The notes under the pieces: generated by a model
Seen by the model: only the letters and a program-made list of their open reading frames with translations
What the model was told of the DNA's origin: nothing
The model's database searches: none
Part shown: positions 57,515 through 64,000 of the stretch, in pieces
Position numbering within the stretch: the stretch's first letter is position 1
Layout of the letters: each line of letters begins with the position of its first letter
Program-made: the position numbers and the translations under genes
Origin: Sipunculus nudus
Taxonomy: Eukaryota > Annelida > Sipuncula > Golfingiida > Sipunculidae
Direction: 5' to 3'
Assembly: GCA_026874595.1 (NCBI GenBank)
Contig: CM049311.1
Coordinates: 49,603,676-49,667,675, forward strand
Length of the DNA: 64,000 nt

Positions 57515-57850
57515 CCAGCTTCTGTGGCTCAGGGGTAGAGCACAGGACTTAATGCCGGGAGATCGTGGGTTCGAATCTCAGCCGAGGAGGTGAGGATTTT
57601 CACGGTCGGCCCCCACCCAGAGTGAGCGCTCTGTAGGCTTAATTGGGAGACTGAGCCAAACAGTCGTGTTTCACTCACAAACGAGAGCGCCTTTCGGGGG
57701 TTCCTCGATGTTATGACCCAGCGATGGGGATGACACACCCAAGACCCGCAGGAGTGTTACACCGAGCCTGGTTTACGCTAGATTTATCGCCTGAAAGCCC
57801 CTGTCGCGTAGTCCGAAACCGGAATGGAATTCTGCAGATCTATATAATAC
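57515..57850 (+). mobile_element. tRNA-derived SINE, copy 2 of the 14455 family
   Basis: A box TGGCTCAGGGGTAGAGCAC at 57535-57545 onward and B box GGGTTCGAATC near 57567-57577. The body 'tcacggtcggcccccaccca' matches the minus-strand copy at 14455-14720, and the 3' part ('gtccgaaaccggaatggaat') is retained. A-rich sequence follows near 57900-57930. Confidence 0.85.
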
Positions 57851-60099
57851 TTACTTAAGCAAACATTAAAAATTAAAGGGGTCACCTCCTCGTAAAATAA
57901 ATACTTTAAAAAATTAAAAAAAAAAGAATTTCACAGGCACCAAAGACAGTGTAAAAAAATATGATTTTGAGGAATAATTGGGTCATTTATCCTAATTTTT
58001 CCCACATTCCCGGGGGTTGCATAACCCCTGTCTACAGAGCTTGCTGCCGTAATTTGTCCATTGACGCATTTCTTTCACAATCCCAGACTGGTTACCGTAG
58101 TTACCATGATACACGGCAATATTTCCGTTTCCTCATTAGTGATCAGAGACAAAGTCTGGGGGTTCAGCTTTCTAACGAATTCCTGTAAAATGCACAAAGC
58201 TTTCCCGTTTTTCTCTGAGACAGCAAATAGCCGTTAATTAGACCCCTGTGTCCATTTATTGTTTCACTGTAGACTGTTGGGCATAGTAGTGGTGTGGTTG
58301 TCTTAAAACGTAGCGGTTCATTATTTAAAATCATACTGCAAAATTGCCACGATATTTATGTTTATTAAAGGAAAAAATCACTTTTTTCTGGGAAAATGTG
58401 TGCTATACACCTATATACACCTGTGTTTAAAAAGATATATTACCTTTAAATTAAGGAAAATTGTACAAACTTGAAATTTTGATGGATTGCAAGTGACTCT
58501 GTGAACGTCTTTTTGGTCTGTTTGCCTGTAAGACTGTTTTTTATTTGTAGCCTCGGGCGCTTTCCCAGATCTAGTAGAGAATTCTAGTAAAATGTAGAAA
58601 GTAAAATTTCTTCAACACATCTGAAACGATTTTTTTGAGAAATGACCGATCATACCTGAGATATGATTCCTTGCTGACACATACATTTCGTGTTAATATT
58701 TTACAAGAGCCAAAGTGTACCAAAGGGTGGTAATTCGGTTTATTGACTGTGGGGACGTACAACCGGGTTTTATTGGTCTGATAACCTGTCCGACTGTCCG
58801 AAAACTGGGAAGTACTTTATGGTCAGGTCAGGTCTATATAGTTGGCATCTACATGACCATGTAAACTTATTTCAATATAGTTATTTAAACACAACCAATA
58901 TAAACTTGCAGTGCGGTCTCTGAATTCCTTGAAATGCGTGATATCAATGGTTTTAAGAGATTTGTTGGGATCCGATTTGAACCCGCACTGCTCAGTGAAC
59001 AAAAAGAGTGCCCGTGACTAATCTAAAATCCATTTTAACGATGTAGGGAATATAAAGTTACGGCCGTTGTGAGGAACACTGGTATTTTTTAAAACACGGG
59101 ACAGTTCGTTGTTTTCATGTTTCATGTCCCATAGTTCCAAATTATATGGTAATGGTGGAAGCTTTACGACTCATCAGTTAATCATATAGATGCATGTGTT
59201 CTAGACGTATCCCAGGGCTGTTTTCGGCCAAATGGTGATTATGCGCATAAACAGTCAAATCTTTTCTCCGCTATTTAGGCCCTCCTATTTAACTCACATG
59301 ACCAAGTATTCAGTTAGAGCTGTACTTTTGATTTTTGAAGGAAATGTAAAGCACAGTCCTTTTGAAATAATTTCTTAATAAAAAAAAAATAAAAAAAAGA
59401 TGTACATACCACTCAACACTCAATACTTTCTGGTACTCTCCTTGTGTAAAGGGGCCCATGCAATCATCTATCTGACCTTTATCAACTAAAGGTAATCTCT
59501 TGGAGCATTTTTAAAAATAGCCTGAAAAACGCGGATATCACTACACATAGGCTGCTTGTTTTGTTTATGTCAACGTGTTTATAATATGTGGGACCCGCCA
59601 AAACAATCAATACAAATTCAGAAGGGGCTTCTAGTGGCAAGTCAGATAAGTAAGAGTTTTGCAAATGGCGTTTTGCAACTAGTGACCTTTCTACCACCGC
59701 ATATATGCAACCGTCCTCTTAGGGTACATGTTTTTACCATCTGTCAACAATTCTGTGTTTACAAACACGTTGTTGATAAACAAGTTCATTCATTCTTTAG
59801 GAAGGCATTATTAACATTTTTTCTTAACCAGAATTACCCTTAGATCATTAATATATACACAGAGGAAGCCAGAAACCACATAAATTATTTTTCAAAAGAT
59901 AGGTGAATTGGCACCTTTCATGGTACCGAATGTGAGAGCCAGTCAGTTGCCATTAAATTGCTGCTAAAAATTATCTTGTGTCAACTTCAGGATCCGAATA
60001 AAAGCCGCACTTTGATGAACTCTTCCATTTCATACGGCCCATCTGTTAACACCGACAATAATTGAAATCCAATGATAATTGAATATTGGTATATTTTCT
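57851..60099. other. Unassigned region
   Basis: Short frames only, including 57961-58188 (75 codons, no recognised motif). An A-rich run is at 59380-59400. Confidence 0.35.
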
Positions 60100-60311
60100 C
60101 AGAAGCGGATCCATGCAGAGGGGGTGGGGCAAGGGGTCTCGAACCCCCTTTTTTCAGTCGCCGCAACCTTTTTAAGGGTCTAAGACCCAATTCTGCGGCC
60201 TTGACCCCCCCCCCCCCCCCTCTTTCTGGTCTTGGGGACCTTTGTTTAGGTTTTGTCACTAGTCTTGCTGGGTTGGACCGCTCCTTTTCCAAAAACCTGG
60301 ATACGCCCCTC
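60100..60311. mobile_element. CAGAAGCGGATCCA-type MITE, copy B (212 bp)
   Basis: The left end CAGAAGCGGATCCA is identical to copy A at 27614. The right end is the complement of GAGGGGCGTATCCAGG. TTTCT at 60095-60099 and 60312-60316 gives a 5-bp duplication. Shared interior words include 'cccttttttcagtcg' and a long C run (60205-60220). Confidence 0.75.
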
Positions 60312-61259
60312 TTTCTATAATGTCAAGTAGGTAGCAGACAAAAGGGAGAATAGACATGTCAAAGGCAAGTTAAACCCACTCAAAGCTAATCCAAAACAGA
60401 TTCATGTCTGTGTGGCAAGAAAGAAGGGGTTCCCACTAAGGAAAAAATCAAACTGTCATCCTTCTATAATCCGTACCAGTTTCTTTGTTCTATTTTCCGT
60501 CACGTGCTGGATTTGAGACTTCAGAATATTCAGCGCTCACATGATGGGGAGGAATTCAATTTAACAACTGAATCATTGCATCAACATCGAGATGGTCTAT
60601 CTGTGAAAGCACCTTCATAGTAAAAGGGTTTTTTAATCGATACAAGTTGGAAAGATGATAACATTATCAGACAGGAAAATGTGTTCACAAATGACCTTCG
60701 TTGATAATTGTGTAGATAAGCAAACTCAAAAAGGTAATAATGTTTCGTTATCCAGCGGTAACATGTTTTTTTTTTCAAAGCCAAGCTCTAATAAGTATGT
60801 TGCCTGTAATATAATACAGAAGTTCAATTGAATAACATCCACATTAGGTACAATTTTCATTGGGAATAAATCTGATAACTTTTGGGTTTATTTAGCTAAT
60901 TGGTCAGAATTGACTATACCGTTAATCTGGATTGGTAATATATTATCTTTATGACCTCTAGTTGAGGCACTTGAAATAAATCAGCTCCATGGTATGCATG
61001 TCGATTTCATGCTGCCCTCAGATATCCCTCACTCTTGGCATAAACTGACGCTTTAACTTTATGTAGCTTAACACACGTACTCTGCTGGAATATTAACAAG
61101 TACCCAGTACCCAGTAGTGCTGTTGGGCAAATATATAAACATTTCAATAATTAATAAAAAAGGTTTCTAGTTTGAATAACCAATTCCCTTAGCATTTTTT
61201 ATGAATTGTGCCGAATACGTAAATTCATCATAGACACATACACACACACAAACACTCAC

Positions 61260-61261
<2 letters not shown>
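60312..61261. other. Unassigned sequence
   Basis: Nothing recognised. Confidence 0.4.

Positions 61262-61307
<46 letters not shown>
61262..61307. repeat. (TA)n microsatellite
   Basis: A pure TA tract preceded by a short (CA)n-like run. Confidence 0.95.
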
Positions 61308-61309
<2 letters not shown>

Positions 61310-61753
61310 TGAGTAATGTTAATTCATAATACGCTTGCGGATTAATATTAACACGTTATCTCTTTTTGCATTAGTTGCGAAATTTTTCCCATACAAGTGT
61401 GCGTTTAATAATAGTTTTCGTTCAGTTTTATTTCGTGGTCCATAGTTTTAATATAAATCAGCCTGTGAATTTTTATTTCCATAAATTTCTTAATGTAAAA
61501 GCTTGATCTACAGATCTTTACTAAAACCTTATTTGTTCATTGCAATATTTATTGCCGTTACTGGAACATAAACATTCTACTGAGGGAGTTGACTGGGCAA
61601 AGACTTGTCCTTTCAACCAGTCCAGCTCGAACGACCACTTTACCTGGTACTGTTACTGCAAAGTCGCTTGAATCCCTATTTTAGGGGGGCTGGCAGAAAA
61701 ACGATGTAGCATCCGACAGCTTCTTGTTTTGGTCAGCTCTTTTGTGATACACG

Positions 61754-62170
61754 CAGTTGCGTCAATTTGTCTTTAAGGGTGTGTGGGATGTTGGGGGGGA
61801 TGACTTGCAACTTTTTTTTTCACACATTTTATTGTCTGTGTGAAACATTTCAAATAGAGTACAAATATATATATATAATATTAATATACCTTATACAAAA
61901 ATAATTAAGTATAAGGTTAAAAAATAAGGTATTATGTTTTCAGCATATGTTAATTCTAAACTAGTTTTAAATATATAGTTTTTCAGAGTAAACTCAGAAA
62001 TGGAACCAAAATAATATCATATCAACAATAGAAAATGAATTAAATTAAAGCGTATAATTTTAATTATTAATTTAGTTTAATATATTTCATTTCTAATGTA
62101 TCAGGGGATGATTACTGATCGATTACTGACCATCACCCCCCCCCCCCCCTTGCTAAAAGGGTACCACCTG
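61754..62170. mobile_element. CAGKGGCGTCAAT-family MITE, copy 3 (degenerate)
   Basis: It starts CAGTTGCGTCAATTTGTC. The right side, reversed, reads CAGGTGGTACCCTTTTAGCA and then a G run and 'gatggtcagtaat', matching the subterminal region of copy 1 ('cttttt ggcaagggggg', 'gatggtcaatgtaatcatcc'). No target duplication is visible. The interior shares 'gtaaactcagaaat' with copy 2. Confidence 0.6.
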
Positions 62171-62760
62171 GGGTTGTAAAGTTTAATGTTATCAGCAACA
62201 GCCTTATGTTATGTGGTTTTGATTTTTGAATGATAGCTGTGTCAACTGCGTAGCTTTGATATACCACACCCATGTAAACATAAGTACTTGATCAAGAAAA
62301 ACAGCTTTTTAACAGCCTTACATTATATATGAAGTGCTGATCACTATAAATAGTTTAATATGTTTCAATACACCTTGTTGTTAATTTTTTTTAATCAAAG
62401 TTGATGTTTTCATCTGAGATAGATAATAAAATTAGGAGAACCTTTACCTTAAATATTATTTTACCAGATCAATTTTATGAATAGGTGACTGACGCACTGG
62501 GATGAGGGTTAAGGTGGATAAAAAGTCTTTGGAAAGTAACTTTGAAAAAACGGGTAATCCTCGCAGCATATTGTGCAGGATCACAGTCCGAGTCACAAGA
62601 ATACGACTGTTTAGAGATTGTGGACTTAGCAGTACTTTCCCCCACAAAGGTCTGGTGCTTCTTAATCCACTTATGGTGTAGGTATAAATACAGCAGATAC
62701 AGGCCATTGAAACATAGAGGATAACAGGTGTGTCAAGGCAAATAATAGGCGGGTAATTAG
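62171..62760. other. Unassigned sequence
   Basis: Short frames only. Confidence 0.4.
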
Positions 62761-63490
62761 GCACCCGCGGTGCCCTATTGTGATCACCGTGTCAAGTCCG
62801 TTCGGCCTTCCGGCCTTCCGCCCTTCCACCCATGCATCCTTCCGTCCTTCTGTCAGTAGCCCTTTCTTTCGCGCGATTTCTCAACAAGATAATGCTTGAT
62901 CTTTATCAAATTCACAGGGTTGATTTATACCATTGAGGGCTACTGACATTTTGAATAAAAGATCTGTCAGAATTCCAATGTGGCCACCTCAGAGCAATTG
63001 GTGATTTTCTTTCACGCGCGATATCTCAACAAGAACCTGCTCGATCTTTCTCTAGGGATGATTCACAGGGATGATTCCCCCCTATTAAGACTTCATCTCT
63101 ATCAAACTACAGACCGTCGGAATTTCAAAATGGTGGCCAGACCACGATCACAGATTTTGTGTTGGAAATATTTTCACAACAGAATTATTTAAATTATTTT
63201 TTCAAATTCACATGGATGATTGGCACCTATGAGAACAACATCCCTATTGAATTACAGACCTACTAAAAAATAAAATATGGGCACCGGAGGACATTGGAGA
63301 TTTTCTGACTCGCACCCTATGACAAACAGACAACAATCGGCGATTTCCTGTCTCATACATTTTTGCAAACAGAATACCTTTGATGTTCGTCAATTTTACA
63401 GGGATGATTGGTCTGTATGAGACCTCCATATCCCTTACGTGTTACAGACCTGTCCAAATCAAATGTAGCCGGCCTGAGTAAATGGATGAT
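62761..63490. repeat. Degenerate tandem repeat, about 140-bp units
   Basis: It begins with the palindrome-like 'ggcacccgcggtgccc' (62760-62775) and a (CCTTCCG)n-like run. Then come about four decayed units containing 'gatttctcaacaag', 'cttgatcttta', 'acagggatgattg', 'attacagacctgtc' and 'aaatggtggcc'-type words. Probably non-coding repeat sequence. Confidence 0.7.
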
Positions 63491-64000
63491 TGATCATAAC
63501 TATAACTATAAACTAAACTTTTAATCCAAAATATAAACCAGTCCGGCACTACTAGAAATGCGGAGCCCTCTGAGGACCCTTGTCCGACCACATCTATTTT
63601 TTGTGATACGGACTTTATGATATAAGTAACATCTGGTAAACGTGTATGTCAATATAGAAGAGATTTCTTGGATTGTGATGAAATTTGATTTTTAAGTTTA
63701 ACCATATTGATAAGTAATCCCAGCCATTCCCAAATCCCTGACTGGTAGAGCTTTGAATAGAAATGACTTCCAGCATGAAGGTCTGCAATAAACCACCAGG
63801 GGGCTCTTCCAACATGGCCGCCAAAATATAAATAAAATATAGCCCGTAAAATTAACATTTTTAATCGGCAAAATATATTTGTCTATGGTAAGAAATTCAT
63901 AAAAACCCCAGAAAATAGTCATGGATATAAAGATATAAAGAGATTTTAAAAATATAATTTTACAGTCATACCCATGCATAACATGTAACAACATGATTGT
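63491..64000. other. Unassigned sequence to window end
   Basis: Overlapping short minus-strand frames at 63615-63994 have no recognised motif. The phrase 'ccaacatggccgccaaaata' echoes words in the preceding repeat and may be its continuation. Confidence 0.4.

Noticed and set aside
1-64000. CRISPR array, operon or prokaryotic features
   Set aside because: The tandem arrays have no unique spacers, no long bacterial-type genes exist, and the element content is eukaryotic.

Overview
This is AT-rich, gene-poor eukaryotic DNA, most likely from an invertebrate and probably a marine mollusc or another lophotrochozoan. No open frame is long or convincing enough to be an intact host gene. What can be read is a dense, nested set of transposable elements, (TA)n microsatellites and minisatellites. 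The taxonomic guess is inference. It rests on the mix of CR1-like LINE remnants, a Penelope-like element, tRNA-derived SINEs, many hAT-type MITEs and a 'GCTCAGCTGA...GTCCGTCCG' repeat of a kind I associate with molluscan genomes.

Layout. 0-8.5 kb: a solo LTR inserted in a (TA)n tract, fragments of a TAGGGCTG-type hAT repeat, a broken CR1-like LINE (about 5.09-6.18 kb) and a second solo LTR. 9.9-13.1 kb: a 2.9-kb foldback element with about 645-bp inverted arms and a perfect 9-bp target duplication. It sits inside the first bases of a solo LTR that has its own 5-bp duplication. 13.4-16.3 kb: two more LTRs and a tRNA-SINE. 16.8-21 kb: a 36-bp minisatellite split in two by a 1.67-kb hAT-like insertion. 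21.5 kb: a 156-bp mini-element with LTR-like ends and a tRNA-type promoter. 21.8-24 kb: a LINE remnant, then a Penelope-like element with a GIY-YIG domain and, downstream, a sequence that folds as a type I hammerhead ribozyme. 25-36 kb: three DNA-transposon MITEs with visible target duplications, a SINE, another LTR and a tandem/dispersed repeat block. 37.8-46 kb: minisatellites, a MITE, another LTR and two weak coding candidates. 46.6-64 kb: two SINEs, a truncated LTR among (TA)n tracts, the best-preserved CR1-like reverse transcriptase remnant (about 53.85-55.16 kb, with the YADD box) and a degenerate 140-bp tandem repeat.

The parts do not form a host pathway. They are independent mobile families. 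The most informative are (1) a solo-LTR family with TGTTAC...GTAACA ends, 4-5-bp duplications, a conserved TATA box and RTAY-like targets, plus a mini-relative carrying Pol III boxes; (2) the nested foldback element; and (3) the hammerhead-bearing Penelope-like locus. Coordinates of degenerate repeats are approximate. Family names rest on motifs and target-duplication lengths read by eye.
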